DNA from: CAVLDP01 sp963661945
GTDB lineage: Bacteria > Bacillota > Clostridia > Lachnospirales > Lachnospiraceae
DNA length: 64,000 bases
Reading direction: 5' to 3'
NCBI GenBank assembly: GCA_963661945.1
Contig: CAVLDP010000010.1
Coordinates: forward strand, 1-64,000
In this document: positions 16,448 to 25,409 of the stretch, in pieces
How the letters are laid out: the number at the start of each line of letters is the position of its first letter
Numbering within the stretch: the first letter of the stretch is position 1
Program-made: the position numbers and the translations under genes
Notes under the pieces: model-generated
Told to the model about the DNA's origin: nothing
What the model saw: the letters and a program-made list of their open reading frames with translations, nothing else
The model's database searches: none

Positions 16448-18360
16448 TGAATCGAACTCTCTATCTTGATCTGCCTTGCCTTAACTAGATCAATGCAATC
16501 ACTAAGGGACTTTGGTCTCTCAAAATAATAGCCCTGTACCTTCTCACAGCCCAGATTCTTCAGGAATTCATTATGCTCTGCAGTCTCAACTCCCTCTGCC
16601 AAAGTCTGAATCTCAAGCTTCCTTGCCATATCAATCACAGAGGTGAGAATCTTCCGCGACCGAGGATTAGTATCGTAATTCTTAAGGAATACCATATCAA
16701 TCTTCAGAACATCGAAGTCAAAATCCTGCAATACATTCAGCGAAGAATAGCCAGAGCCAAAATCATCCATCCAAACCTCGAAGCCATGTCTATGAAGTCT
16801 CTGTATCTCGGTCTGCAAGAAATCCTTGTTACCAATCAAGGCTGACTCCGTAAGTTCTACATGAATCATATCCTTTGGAATATCATAGCGACTACACATC
16901 TCTTCTAAGACTGCCACCGTATCCATAAGTTCAAAATCCACCCTGGACAGATTGAAAGAAACCGGCACAATGCAGTCCTCTTGTCCCATCCTTCGAAGAT
17001 GGTCCATATCCTTGCAAATCTGTTCGATGATATAGGTATCCAGCTTATAGATAAGTCGATTCTGTTCGAGTACCTCTATGAAATCCGCCGGTGACAGGAA
17101 GCCATATTCTGGATCATTCCATCTGGCAAGTGCTTCTGCCCCGCAGACCTCTCCTGTCATAGTACGAACCACTGGCTGATAGTATACCTGAACGTAATTC
17201 CTGGCAAGAGCCATATCAAGTTCATCTACAATATACTGCTGCAATTTGAACCGATTCGAAAGCTTCAGATCAAAATAATTAAAGATATTCTCATGATTCT
17301 TCGTCATAAGGTCAAGAGCTGTCTTGGCCTTGTCTGCAGCAAAGAGTACATTATCATCATTCTTCTTGGCAATATAGATACCTGCGCGAATCTCCAGATG
17401 CTCTCCCTTATGCTTCTCCTGAAGGAGCGAGCGCACCTTACGGATCTTATGCTCCGTATTCTCCATATCTGTCATAACCACGAAATGATTGCCTGAATAT
17501 CGACAGATTACAGCATCTGCACCAAAGATTGTCCCCAGGATGTCTGAAAGCTGGCGAAGAACTGTATTTCCTGCTTCAAAGCCATATTTCTCGTTATAGC
17601 CCTTGAAATTAAGAATATCTATATAGATATATCCATACGGCTTATTCTTGAAACGATTCGTCCTTAAGGCACCTTCTGCTTCTCTGCGGAAACCATTCAT
17701 ATTAGGAAGCCCAGTCAGTCGATCTAAATATGCAACCTTGCCAATTGCAACCTGGCTCTTCGCCTGGAAGCGTCTCTCGTTATAATGAATCAGGGCTACC
17801 GCAATCGCCACTCCCAGTGTGACCATATAATTGAAATAATTCTCACCCTGCAGTGGTCGAATATTATATAGAAGATAGAAGAAAATATAGAAGCTAATCG
17901 CAAGGAATGGAATTGCAAACAGTGGATGCATCACAAATATCGCTACCATGAAAAATATAACAGTAGGGAAAATGAGAAGCTCTAACCCCTGTTCGAAATC
18001 CACGCGACCGATATATATGGCATAGATAGCTGCAAAAATAACATATAACCCTGTTGCGAAAGCAGACAGATAGTGATTTCGATACCTTCCTGTAATATAT
18101 AGAAAGGAAACCACGAAAAAGCCCGCACAAACCAGGGCAATCAGTGAATAAACAATTATACGATTCTCAACATTTGCGATATCTTCACTCGTTGCACCCG
18201 GTGCAAAGGAATCCATAATCATCTTAATAATAAAATAAACCTGGGTCGCGAAGGAAAGTGGCGTCACAAAAAATCCCACACGCATATTGCTGTGGTCTAA
18301 TAGTTCCCTAACCTGGCGATCCACGCCAATTCCAAAAAATTCCTTTAACTTATGTAGCAT
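16432..18360 (-). CDS. Membrane c-di-GMP phosphodiesterase with degenerate GGDEF domain
   Basis: A 642-residue sensor enzyme with about six membrane helices (35-195), a GGDEF-fold domain (about 205-360) and an EAL domain (about 375-625). The GGDEF signature is replaced by SGNHF, so cyclase activity is unlikely. The EAL domain keeps the catalytic set: EALARW, the Asn in FNLSR, ELTES, MDDFGSG, LKIDM, AEGVE and QGYYF. It should therefore hydrolyse c-di-GMP, possibly with GTP sensed by the dead cyclase domain as in known PDEs. It follows thrH by 12 nt and is probably co-transcribed with it. Confidence 0.9.
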   Translation of the reverse strand: MLHKLKEFFGIGVDRQVRELLDHSNMRVGFFVTPLSFATQVYFIIKMIMDSFAPGATSEDIANVENRIIVYSLIALVCAGFFVVSFLYITGRYRNHYLSAFATGLYVIFAAIYAIYIGRVDFEQGLELLIFPTVIFFMVAIFVMHPLFAIPFLAISFYIFFYLLYNIRPLQGENYFNYMVTLGVAIAVALIHYNERRFQAKSQVAIGKVAYLDRLTGLPNMNGFRREAEGALRTNRFKNKPYGYIYIDILNFKGYNEKYGFEAGNTVLRQLSDILGTIFGADAVICRYSGNHFVVMTDMENTEHKIRKVRSLLQEKHKGEHLEIRAGIYIAKKNDDNVLFAADKAKTALDLMTKNHENIFNYFDLKLSNRFKLQQYIVDELDMALARNYVQVYYQPVVRTMTGEVCGAEALARWNDPEYGFLSPADFIEVLEQNRLIYKLDTYIIEQICKDMDHLRRMGQEDCIVPVSFNLSRVDFELMDTVAVLEEMCSRYDIPKDMIHVELTESALIGNKDFLQTEIQRLHRHGFEVWMDDFGSGYSSLNVLQDFDFDVLKIDMVFLKNYDTNPRSRKILTSVIDMARKLEIQTLAEGVETAEHNEFLKNLGCEKVQGYYFERPKSLSDCIDLVKARQIKIESSIHCNLS

Positions 18361-18372
18361 CTTCTACCTCAT

Positions 18373-18975
18373 CTATGATAAGACCTCATCAATTGCACGA
18401 AGCAATTCATTATATTCTGTAAAAGCCTGAAGATTAGGATATTCTGCCTTGATCTCCTCTGTTGTCCGAAATAGAAATCCTGCCTTACTAGCCTCAATCA
18501 TTCCAAGATCATTATAACTGTCTCCCGATGCAATCGTCTCAAAGCCGCATGACTGAAGTGCCTTCACTGTCGTATACTTAGACTTCTCGCATCGCATCTT
18601 ATAACCGGTCACCTGACCATCTTCTGCCACAACTAACTCATTACAGAAGATTGTAGGATAGGATAACTTAGCCATCAGGGGCTTTGCAAACTGTGTAAAT
18701 GTATCGGAAATGATAACAACCTGAGTCTTGCTTCTAAGTTCATCTAAGAATTCCTTTGCGCCAGGAAGTGGATCAATTGTCGCGATTGTCTCCTGAATTT
18801 CCTTCAAGCCAAGTCCATGCTCCTTCAATACATCAAGTCTCCAAGTCATGAGCTTATCATAATCTGGCTCATCTCTCGTCGTCTTCTTGAGTTCGGGAAT
18901 TCCACTTGCCTCAGCAAAGGCAACCCAAATCTCCGGTACAAGCACACCTTCCAAATCCAAACATACAATATCCAT
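18373..18975 (-). CDS. thrH: ThrH-type HAD phosphatase (phosphoserine phosphatase/homoserine phosphotransferase)
   Basis: A 200-residue HAD enzyme very close in motif layout to Pseudomonas ThrH, which dephosphorylates phosphoserine and transfers the phosphate to homoserine. Motif I is DLEGVLVPEIW (nucleophile Asp6), motif II VIISDTFTQF, the Lys of motif III lies in the KSKYT region, and motif IV is SGDSYNDLGM. The EDxxDYDKLMTWRL cap region is also ThrH-like. It could bypass thrB in threonine synthesis or finish serine synthesis. It lies directly upstream of the EAL-domain gene. A -10 box TATAAT is at 19006-19011, next to the terminator of the preceding gene. Confidence 0.88.
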   Translation of the reverse strand: MDIVCLDLEGVLVPEIWVAFAEASGIPELKKTTRDEPDYDKLMTWRLDVLKEHGLGLKEIQETIATIDPLPGAKEFLDELRSKTQVVIISDTFTQFAKPLMAKLSYPTIFCNELVVAEDGQVTGYKMRCEKSKYTTVKALQSCGFETIASGDSYNDLGMIEASKAGFLFRTTEEIKAEYPNLQAFTEYNELLRAIDEVLS

Positions 18976-19011
18976 AATCTTTCTCCTTTTTCCGTAATCC
19001 CTTCTATTATA

Positions 19012-19042
19012 GCAAAAAAAGAATGTACATAAAGTACATTCT
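19012..19042 (-). terminator. Terminator of the 61-residue gene
   Basis: A perfect stem GAATGTAC / GTACATTC with a 5-nt loop is followed on the minus strand by seven T residues. The TATAAT of the thrH promoter begins one base after the T-run. Confidence 0.9.
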
Positions 19043-19074
19043 CCTTCAAAATCACAGATAAATAAAATAAGAAT

Positions 19075-19260
19075 CTAGTTCTCGTCAGTCATATCCTTGC
19101 GATAACCATCCTCGTAGACCCAGGTCCTCTTATTCGAGAACTTCGTCATACGAAGCGCCTGACCATGTTCATCCTGTTCAGCCATAACCTCTGCCATATC
19201 TGTCTCAGCCGCCTTCACAATGTCATCGGCTGCCTTCTGAATCGCGCTCTCTGATGCCAT
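19075..19260 (-). CDS. Small acidic protein of unknown function
   Basis: A 61-residue soluble, acidic protein. An alpha-helical, Ala/Glu-rich N-terminal half (MASESAIQKAADDIVKAA) is followed by a short C-terminal part with conserved-looking aromatic residues (KRTWVYEDGYRKDM). It has no Cys, no signal peptide and no membrane segment. The ATG of MASES is used because AGAAGGAG is 7 nt upstream; an earlier ATG lacks a ribosome site. It has its own extended -10 promoter (TGTTATAAT, 19303-19308) and a strong terminator, so it is a separate transcript. I do not recognise the family. Confidence 0.7.
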   Translation of the reverse strand: MASESAIQKAADDIVKAAETDMAEVMAEQDEHGQALRMTKFSNKRTWVYEDGYRKDMTDEN

Positions 19261-19279
19261 GCTTCGACTCCTTCTAACC

Positions 19280-19305
19280 AAAATAAATCCTAAGTTATAA
19301 GGATT
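19280..19305 (-). terminator. Weak terminator after the NlpC/P60 gene
   Basis: The minus strand has a 6-bp stem AATCCT / AGGATT with an 8-nt loop, followed by TATTTT. It overlaps the -10 region of the next small gene. Confidence 0.45.
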
Positions 19306-19328
19306 ATAACATCCAGTAAGAACTTAAT

Positions 19329-20540
19329 CTAGTTAAAAATTCTTCTTACACAAATAATAGACTTATAGTTCACATCTGTGTAAGTAATACCATTTCTAGA
19401 ATTCAGAGCATTCACAATCATGCCATTGCCCGCGTAGATTCCTACGTGTCCACTATAGCAAACAATATCTCCGGCCTGCATGGAAGAGACGTCTACTCCA
19501 GTACCACAGCTACGCATAGCCGAAGAAGAATGTGGAAGACTCACACCAAATGCTGCATATACACTCATAACAAAACCTGAGCAATCCGCTCCATTCGTAA
19601 GAGATGTACCAGCTGCCACATAAGGATTACCAACGAATTGGCAGGCATATGAAACAACAGACGCACCATCTGATCCGCTTGCTGCCTTGTAACTGGTTGC
19701 AGCGTCATTCGCATAGGTCCGGCTGGAGCTAGACTTCGATGCAGCCTTTGCTGCCTCTTCAGCTTCTAATCTGGCTGCTTCTTCCTCTGCGGATTCGCCG
19801 TATGAGAAATCATATGTCACATCCACATAATCTGAGCTCACATAGCCCTCTCCATCCGCTGTCTTAATCTGAACCCAGCCGTCTACAGAATCATCCACAA
19901 CAACATACTCATCCTCTCCTGCAACAAGGGTAAGAACGGAGGCATCCTCTGCAGCATCCGTACGAACCTTAAGCGTCTCAGTACCAATTGTAGCTGTAAG
20001 TGTTCCTGCATCAGAGATGGTCTCCTCGTCGCCTACAGACAGATAATCAGAGCTAACATATCCTGTAAAGGAACCAGAAATCACCTGATACCAGCCATCC
20101 TCTGACTCAGATAGGACAATTGCCGCGTCACCAGAATGAAGCTTACCAACAGAATCGCTATCCGCATTCGCCTCTGAACGCACATTGACATAATCATCTA
20201 CTGTAGCGATTCCAATATTGGAGAAATCCGATGTGGCAAATGCAGTAGCAACTGTAGTCTCCGCAACCTCTTCATTGGTCGCACCAGACGCAATTGCTTC
20301 CTCTGTTGCAGCAACAGTAGATGTCACTGTCTCAGATAGAACAATGTCCTCAGACACCGAAGTATCAAGAGTAGATGCCATAGAATAAGAAATTCCAGCA
20401 TAAGGACTTGCTGCCTCAGCATATTCATAGGTAACTGATGTTGTAGTTGCTGCATCATCTGACTGGTTCACAACAGCAACAGAAAACATCAATGTGACGG
20501 ATAAGGTACAAGCAATCGCCTGTGCTAACTTCTTATGCAT
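19329..20540 (-). CDS. Secreted SH3b-SH3b-NlpC/P60 cell-wall endopeptidase
   Basis: A 403-residue exported peptidoglycan hydrolase. The signal peptide covers residues 1-30 (MHKKLAQAIACTLSVTLMFS). An Ala/Thr/Ser-rich acidic linker follows, then two bacterial SH3 domains (about 110-175 and 180-245) for wall binding, an Ala/Glu/Ser linker and a C-terminal NlpC/P60 domain. The nucleophile is Cys320 (ADCSGF) and the His is H365 (SGHVGIYAG). The third polar position is Asn377 (VNAL) where most members have His. It probably cleaves gamma-D-glutamyl-diaminopimelate bonds. The ATG follows GGAGG by 5 nt; upstream in-frame ATGs lack a ribosome site. Confidence 0.93.
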   Translation of the reverse strand: MHKKLAQAIACTLSVTLMFSVAVVNQSDDAATTTSVTYEYAEAASPYAGISYSMASTLDTSVSEDIVLSETVTSTVAATEEAIASGATNEEVAETTVATAFATSDFSNIGIATVDDYVNVRSEANADSDSVGKLHSGDAAIVLSESEDGWYQVISGSFTGYVSSDYLSVGDEETISDAGTLTATIGTETLKVRTDAAEDASVLTLVAGEDEYVVVDDSVDGWVQIKTADGEGYVSSDYVDVTYDFSYGESAEEEAARLEAEEAAKAASKSSSSRTYANDAATSYKAASGSDGASVVSYACQFVGNPYVAAGTSLTNGADCSGFVMSVYAAFGVSLPHSSSAMRSCGTGVDVSSMQAGDIVCYSGHVGIYAGNGMIVNALNSRNGITYTDVNYKSIICVRRIFN

Positions 20541-20675
20541 GACTTCCTCCATAAAAATTAACATTTCGTAACAAATCTGTAACAAGTATAGCCTAATTTT
20601 GTTACAATTGCAAGTCATAGTATAAGATGATATTGTGAACAATCTGTTAAATGATCTCGATAAGACGAATTCTGC

Positions 20676-21278
20676 CTAAATTAATTCGTCCAAAGTCTTA
20701 CCATAGGATGGCAGGAACTCCCTAACAAAATCCGAAACCTCTGGAAGCTCATCCTCCAGAGCATGAATGGATTTCCAAGTAGATTCCTCCGCCAGACGAA
20801 ACTCCCCATTTCCTGCATTCTTCTCTTCCATACACTTAATTAAGGCTGACAGCTTATCGGCTGCCTTCACCAGTCTTCTCATATAGATCTCATCCTCTGT
20901 ATCGAGTGGACGATAAATCTCTTCAAAGGCTGGTCGCAAATCTTCCGGCAGCTGATGAAGGAGCTTGGATTCCGCAATTGCTTCAATCTCCTTATAAGCA
21001 TCCTTGATATCCGCATTGTAATACTTCACCGGAGTTGGCATGTCACCTGTAATAATCTCAGATGTATCATGATATAGGCCAATCAAGGCAGCCTTGGATG
21101 CATCCAAATTTCTGCTATATCTTACATTTCCAATCATGCAAAGAGCATGTGAAATCATAGCAACATCAAGTGAATGCTCTGACAAATTCTCTGTTCTGGA
21201 ATTTCGCATGAGAGCCCAGCGCTCAATGTATTTCATTCTGGAGACCGTAGCAAAAAAATTATAATTCTTCTCTGACAT
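20676..21278 (-). CDS. YfbR-like HD-domain 5'-deoxynucleotidase
   Basis: A 200-residue HD-domain phosphohydrolase close to E. coli YfbR, which removes phosphate from deoxyribonucleoside 5'-monophosphates. Metal ligands are recognisable as H35 (SEHSLDVA), H70-D71 (LYHDTSE) and the Asp of KAADKLSALIKC. E74 corresponds to the family catalytic Glu, and R-W near residue 20 contacts the base in YfbR. It is cytoplasmic. An AGAGG site precedes the ATG. It lies downstream of cheY on the same strand but behind the cheY terminator. Confidence 0.9.
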   Translation of the reverse strand: MSEKNYNFFATVSRMKYIERWALMRNSRTENLSEHSLDVAMISHALCMIGNVRYSRNLDASKAALIGLYHDTSEIITGDMPTPVKYYNADIKDAYKEIEAIAESKLLHQLPEDLRPAFEEIYRPLDTEDEIYMRRLVKAADKLSALIKCMEEKNAGNGEFRLAEESTWKSIHALEDELPEVSDFVREFLPSYGKTLDELI

Positions 21279-21310
21279 AATATTCCTCTTCCCACATAAT
21301 TCTTGGCATA

Positions 21311-21341
21311 AGAAAAAGAAGCCCTAACATGTTAGGGCTTC
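21311..21341 (-). terminator. Terminator of cheY
   Basis: A perfect 11-bp stem GAAGCCCTAAC / GTTAGGGCTTC with an AT loop is followed on the minus strand by TTTTTCTT. Confidence 0.9.
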
Positions 21342-21359
21342 TCTATACTCATAAAGTAA

Positions 21360-21719
21360 CTAAGCGATCTTATTCACTGCTTCTAATACACGATCAGCAT
21401 CAAATGGCTTAACGATAAAGTCCTTGGCACCTGACTGAATAGCCTCAAGAACCATAGCCTGCTGTCCCATTGCAGAACACATAATAACCTTTGCATCTGG
21501 AAACTCACCCATAATCATCTTCAGGCCCTGAAGTCCATCTACATTCGGCATTGTAATATCCATTGTAACTACATCAGGATTGAGTTCTTTGTACTTGTTA
21601 TAAGCATCCTCACCGTTCTCAGCCTCACCAGCTACCTCAAAACCATTCTTGGTCAGGATATCCTTAAGCATCATTCGCATAAACGCAGCATCATCAACGA
21701 TCAGTATTCTCTTAGCCAT
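21360..21719 (-). CDS. cheY: Stand-alone response-regulator receiver, CheY-like
   Basis: A 119-residue receiver domain with no output domain. The acidic pocket is D9-D10 and the phospho-acceptor is D54 (VTMDITMPN). The switch residue is Ser in MCSAMG, and Lys lies in FIVKPFD. The MRMMLKDIL helix and overall length match CheY that binds the flagellar switch FliM in Firmicutes. It is isolated from other chemotaxis genes, so it could also be a partner of a different kinase. A sigma-A-like promoter lies upstream, with TTGAAA, 17 nt and TAGGAT. Confidence 0.9.
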   Translation of the reverse strand: MAKRILIVDDAAFMRMMLKDILTKNGFEVAGEAENGEDAYNKYKELNPDVVTMDITMPNVDGLQGLKMIMGEFPDAKVIMCSAMGQQAMVLEAIQSGAKDFIVKPFDADRVLEAVNKIA

Positions 21720-21828
21720 ACATTACTCCTTTTCCAGTTACTAAGGCAATCTGCCTAATAGTTACTATTATCCTACCAATAATCCAATCCTTTTTCAAGC
21801 ACTTTTGGGGAGTTGTCTAAAAATTAAA

Positions 21829-23076
21829 TTAAAATTCTCCCGGAAGCGGATACTTGGCCACGATGGATGCAACAATTTCTCTCGCCTTAGGCACACCAGC
21901 CTCGCCTTCCTTGATGACAAGTGAAATTGCCTCTGCCACCTGATCCATATCGTCTTCTTTCAATCCTCTGCTTGTAGCCGCAGGTGTTCCGAGTCTAAGT
22001 CCAGATGTGACAAATGGAGACTTTGGATCATTTGGAATGGTATTCTTATTAGCAGTTATATGTGCCTCATCGAGAAGCTTCTCTACAGCCTTGCCAGTCA
22101 GATCAAATGGTGTCAGATCCACTAACATCAGGTGATTATCTGTGCCATCCGATACAATCTTAATTCCACGAGCCTGAAGTCCCTTGCAGAGTGCAGAAGC
22201 ATTTGAAATGATCTGCTTCTGATATTCCTTGAAGGATGGTTCAAGCGCCTCCTTGAAGCAAACTGCCTTAGCGGCAATTACATGCATAAGTGGGCCACCC
22301 TGCGTTCCTGGGAAGACTGCCTTGTTGAAGTTATACTTCTCATTGGCCTCATTTGTAGCCATAATCATGCCGCCTCTTGGTCCACGAAGCGTCTTATGTG
22401 TTGTAGTCGTCACAATATCCGCATATGGCACCGGTGACTCGTGAAGTCCTGCTGCAACAAGACCTGCGATATGAGCCATATCTACCATAAGAACTGCATC
22501 AACCTCATCAGCAATCTCACGGAACTTCTTGAAGTCAATGGCACGTGCATAAGCAGAAGCACCAGCAATAATCATCTTAGGATGGCATTCTCTAGCAAGA
22601 CGAGCCACCTCATCATAATCAATAAGGCCATTCTCATTGACCCCGTAAGGCACAATATTAAAATATGTTCCTGAGAAATTGGCAGGTGAACCATGTGTCA
22701 AATGTCCGCCATGATCCAAATTCATTCCCATAACGGTATCGCCAGGCTTAAGAACAGCGAATTGAACGGCCATATTAGCCTGAGCTCCTGAATGAGGCTG
22801 AACATTGACATACTCACAGCCAAAGAGCTCCTTGGCACGCTCACGTGCCAATTCTTCTGCCTTGTCCACAACCTCGCATCCACCATAATATCTCTTACCA
22901 GGGTAACCCTCTGCATACTTATTGGTTAAGACAGAACCCATGGCAGACATAACAGCGGGACTAACCCAGTTCTCTGAAGCAATCAGTTCAATATGATCTG
23001 ATTGGCGATCATACTCTTCTCGAATAACGCCTGCAATTTCAGGGTCGACAGTTAAGATGTCTTCATACGTGTACAT
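21829..23076 (-). CDS. glyA: Serine hydroxymethyltransferase
   Basis: PLP enzyme that interconverts serine and glycine with tetrahydrofolate, the main source of one-carbon units. It is 415 residues long. The PLP lysine is in the [15 protein letters not shown] motif. The N-terminal [12 protein letters not shown] and the C-terminal [14 protein letters not shown] are family signatures. The ribosome site AAGGAG precedes the ATG. It is 38 nt downstream of secDF and probably the last gene of the transcript from the SCIFF locus. Confidence 0.97.
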   Translation of the reverse strand: MYTYEDILTVDPEIAGVIREEYDRQSDHIELIASENWVSPAVMSAMGSVLTNKYAEGYPGKRYYGGCEVVDKAEELARERAKELFGCEYVNVQPHSGAQANMAVQFAVLKPGDTVMGMNLDHGGHLTHGSPANFSGTYFNIVPYGVNENGLIDYDEVARLARECHPKMIIAGASAYARAIDFKKFREIADEVDAVLMVDMAHIAGLVAAGLHESPVPYADIVTTTTHKTLRGPRGGMIMATNEANEKYNFNKAVFPGTQGGPLMHVIAAKAVCFKEALEPSFKEYQKQIISNASALCKGLQARGIKIVSDGTDNHLMLVDLTPFDLTGKAVEKLLDEAHITANKNTIPNDPKSPFVTSGLRLGTPAATSRGLKEDDMDQVAEAISLVIKEGEAGVPKAREIVASIVAKYPLPGEF

Positions 23077-23114
23077 AATCTTTCTCCTTCTCTTTTCCTT
23101 TTCTTTTCCTATTC

Positions 23115-25391
23115 CTATTTCTTAGACTTCGCCTTGATGCGAACCTTCATCACGTACCAGAGTTCTGTTGCAATACAGATAGAAGAATAAGTACCGCAAA
23201 GTACACCCACAAGAAGTGGAAGTGCAAATTCACGAATGGATGAAGTTCCAAGGATAAGAAGCATAAGTACCATTACCGCTGTGGTAAATGAAGTACTAAG
23301 CGAACGTGACAAAGTCTCTGTGATGGAGCGATCCGCTATCTCACGAAGAGATGTCTCATCCTGCTTCTTAAGTCCCACCAGGTTCTCACGAATTCGATCA
23401 AAGATAACGATAGTATCATTAACAGAATATCCAATAACAGTCAACATACATGCAATAAATGCAGAGCCAACCGAAATACGAGCAACAGCATAAAGTGCAA
23501 GTACTACAAGCACATCATGAAGAAGTGCAATAATGGCACTTGATGCAAATCGAAGATCCTTGAATCGTAGCCAAATATAGATAAGCATGAAGAATGCTGC
23601 AACAAGCACTGCAATAAGAGATTCTGATCTCATCTCTGAAGAAATAGTAGATGAAATGTTCTCAGATGAAATAGCTTCCTCATCAATGCCAAAGTTCTCC
23701 TCAAGCGCCTGATTCATTGCCTCTCTCTCATCAAGCTCTAGAGTACGAGTCTTAATGATTACAGAAGTACCGCCATCTACCTTGGTTGTCTGGATATCAT
23801 TATCTCCTGTCACCTCTGATACGATAGGCACCACCTGATCGTCGATATCAGATAAGCTTAGCTCCTCGCCAAAATCAACTGTTGTAGAAGTACCGCCCAA
23901 GAACTCAAGGCTGTAATTCAATGACTTGTCGCCCATTCCAGCATGAATTCCCATAGCAATGAATCCTGCTGCAACACATGCGAGGGAAATACCGAAGAAC
24001 CAACCACGCTTGCCAACAAAATGAACATCCTTCATCTTCTTGGCACGTCCATAGAACTTGGCATCTCTCACGCCAAAGGCATAGAAGATATTCATAAGGA
24101 ATCTGGTCACAACAAGAGCTGTAAACATGGATAGCACTACACCAAGTGCAAGTGTTGTTGCAAAGCCCTTCACTGTTCCTGAACCCAGGAAATAAAGAAC
24201 TGCAGATGCAATAAGAGTAGTAATATTACCATCTACAATTGCTGACATTGCCTTCTTATAACCAATATCCATAGCATTGGCAACAGATCTTCCAGCGCCA
24301 ATCTCCTCCTTGATACGAGCAAATACAATAACATTTGCATCAACCGCCATACCAATGGATAGGATAATACCAGCAATACCAGGCAGGGTAAGTGTAATAT
24401 CAAAGGCATAAATAAGCGAAATCATAAGACCTGTATACAGGATTAAGGCAAGTGATGCCATAGCACCTGGAACAAGGTACATAAAGATTAAGAAGATAAT
24501 CACAATAGCAAGACCAATTGCTGCTGCAAGAATCGATGTTGACAGAGCATCTGAACCAAGCTGTGCTCCTACAACCTCAGACTGTAATTCTGTAAGCTCT
24601 AAGTCCAGTCCACCAATTCTGATGTAGGAAGCAAGACTGGAAGCTTCCTCATAATCGCTCATACCTGAGATCATGCAGTTACCATCTGTAATTGCTTCAT
24701 TGACGCTAGGTACGGATACGAACTCTCCATCATAATAGATACCGATAGACTCACCAGCTGCTGCAGCTGCAGTCGTTGCTGTTGCAAAAGCCTCAGCACC
24801 AGACTTAGAGAGAGAAATCTCTACGATTGGCTCAGCTGCGCCTGTTGTCTGGTTAGAATAATAGGATGCTGTTGCTGATGTAACATCTGAACCAGTTACA
24901 ACGACGGAACCATTTGCAATCAAATCCTCAATCTCATAATTCAGAACGTAATTGCCAACAGAGCTGTCATAGTTATAGTTGGTGTTACCATCTGCATCCG
25001 TCTGAGAAATGAAATAAATCTGACCAGGATTTCCAAGCTCCTCAAGCAGGGCATTGGCATCAGAAACACCAGGAATCTCAACCGTGATACGGTCTGTACC
25101 AACCTGATAGACAGAAGCCTCTGTCGTTGCGTTATCTGAAGAGAGTTCTGACTGAATACGCTGCTGTAATTTGTAGATCGTATCACTCATCTCTTCATCA
25201 GTAGGTTCCTCTCCAACAACCTGATAGGTAATGGAAACGCCACCTGCAAGGTCCAGTCCAAGCTTAATGTTAGAGCCAGAACCCTTGACCGTAGATCTCA
25301 TAATGTCGACTGTTAGATAAGAAAACAGTGCAAGTAATGCAAGAAAGACAATAAAAAGTCCTGTTGCCTTTCCCTTTTTCATTCGTTTCAT
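23115..25391 (-). CDS. secDF: Fused SecD-SecF protein translocase subunit
   Basis: A 758-residue single polypeptide that joins SecD and SecF. These subunits use the proton gradient to help pull exported proteins through SecYEG. The N-terminal SecD half has one helix, a large periplasmic-side domain ([22 protein letters not shown]) and helices ending in the [17 protein letters not shown] motif. The SecF half begins near residue 450 with GKRGWFFG and includes [13 protein letters not shown] and [17 protein letters not shown]. Fusion is common in Firmicutes. It lies directly after the SCIFF maturase gene, a conserved neighbourhood. Confidence 0.97.
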   Translation of the reverse strand: MKRMKKGKATGLFIVFLALLALFSYLTVDIMRSTVKGSGSNIKLGLDLAGGVSITYQVVGEEPTDEEMSDTIYKLQQRIQSELSSDNATTEASVYQVGTDRITVEIPGVSDANALLEELGNPGQIYFISQTDADGNTNYNYDSSVGNYVLNYEIEDLIANGSVVVTGSDVTSATASYYSNQTTGAAEPIVEISLSKSGAEAFATATTAAAAAGESIGIYYDGEFVSVPSVNEAITDGNCMISGMSDYEEASSLASYIRIGGLDLELTELQSEVVGAQLGSDALSTSILAAAIGLAIVIIFLIFMYLVPGAMASLALILYTGLMISLIYAFDITLTLPGIAGIILSIGMAVDANVIVFARIKEEIGAGRSVANAMDIGYKKAMSAIVDGNITTLIASAVLYFLGSGTVKGFATTLALGVVLSMFTALVVTRFLMNIFYAFGVRDAKFYGRAKKMKDVHFVGKRGWFFGISLACVAAGFIAMGIHAGMGDKSLNYSLEFLGGTSTTVDFGEELSLSDIDDQVVPIVSEVTGDNDIQTTKVDGGTSVIIKTRTLELDEREAMNQALEENFGIDEEAISSENISSTISSEMRSESLIAVLVAAFFMLIYIWLRFKDLRFASSAIIALLHDVLVVLALYAVARISVGSAFIACMLTVIGYSVNDTIVIFDRIRENLVGLKKQDETSLREIADRSITETLSRSLSTSFTTAVMVLMLLILGTSSIREFALPLLVGVLCGTYSSICIATELWYVMKVRIKAKSKK

Positions 25392-25409
25392 GAATTGTAA
25401 TCCTCCCTT

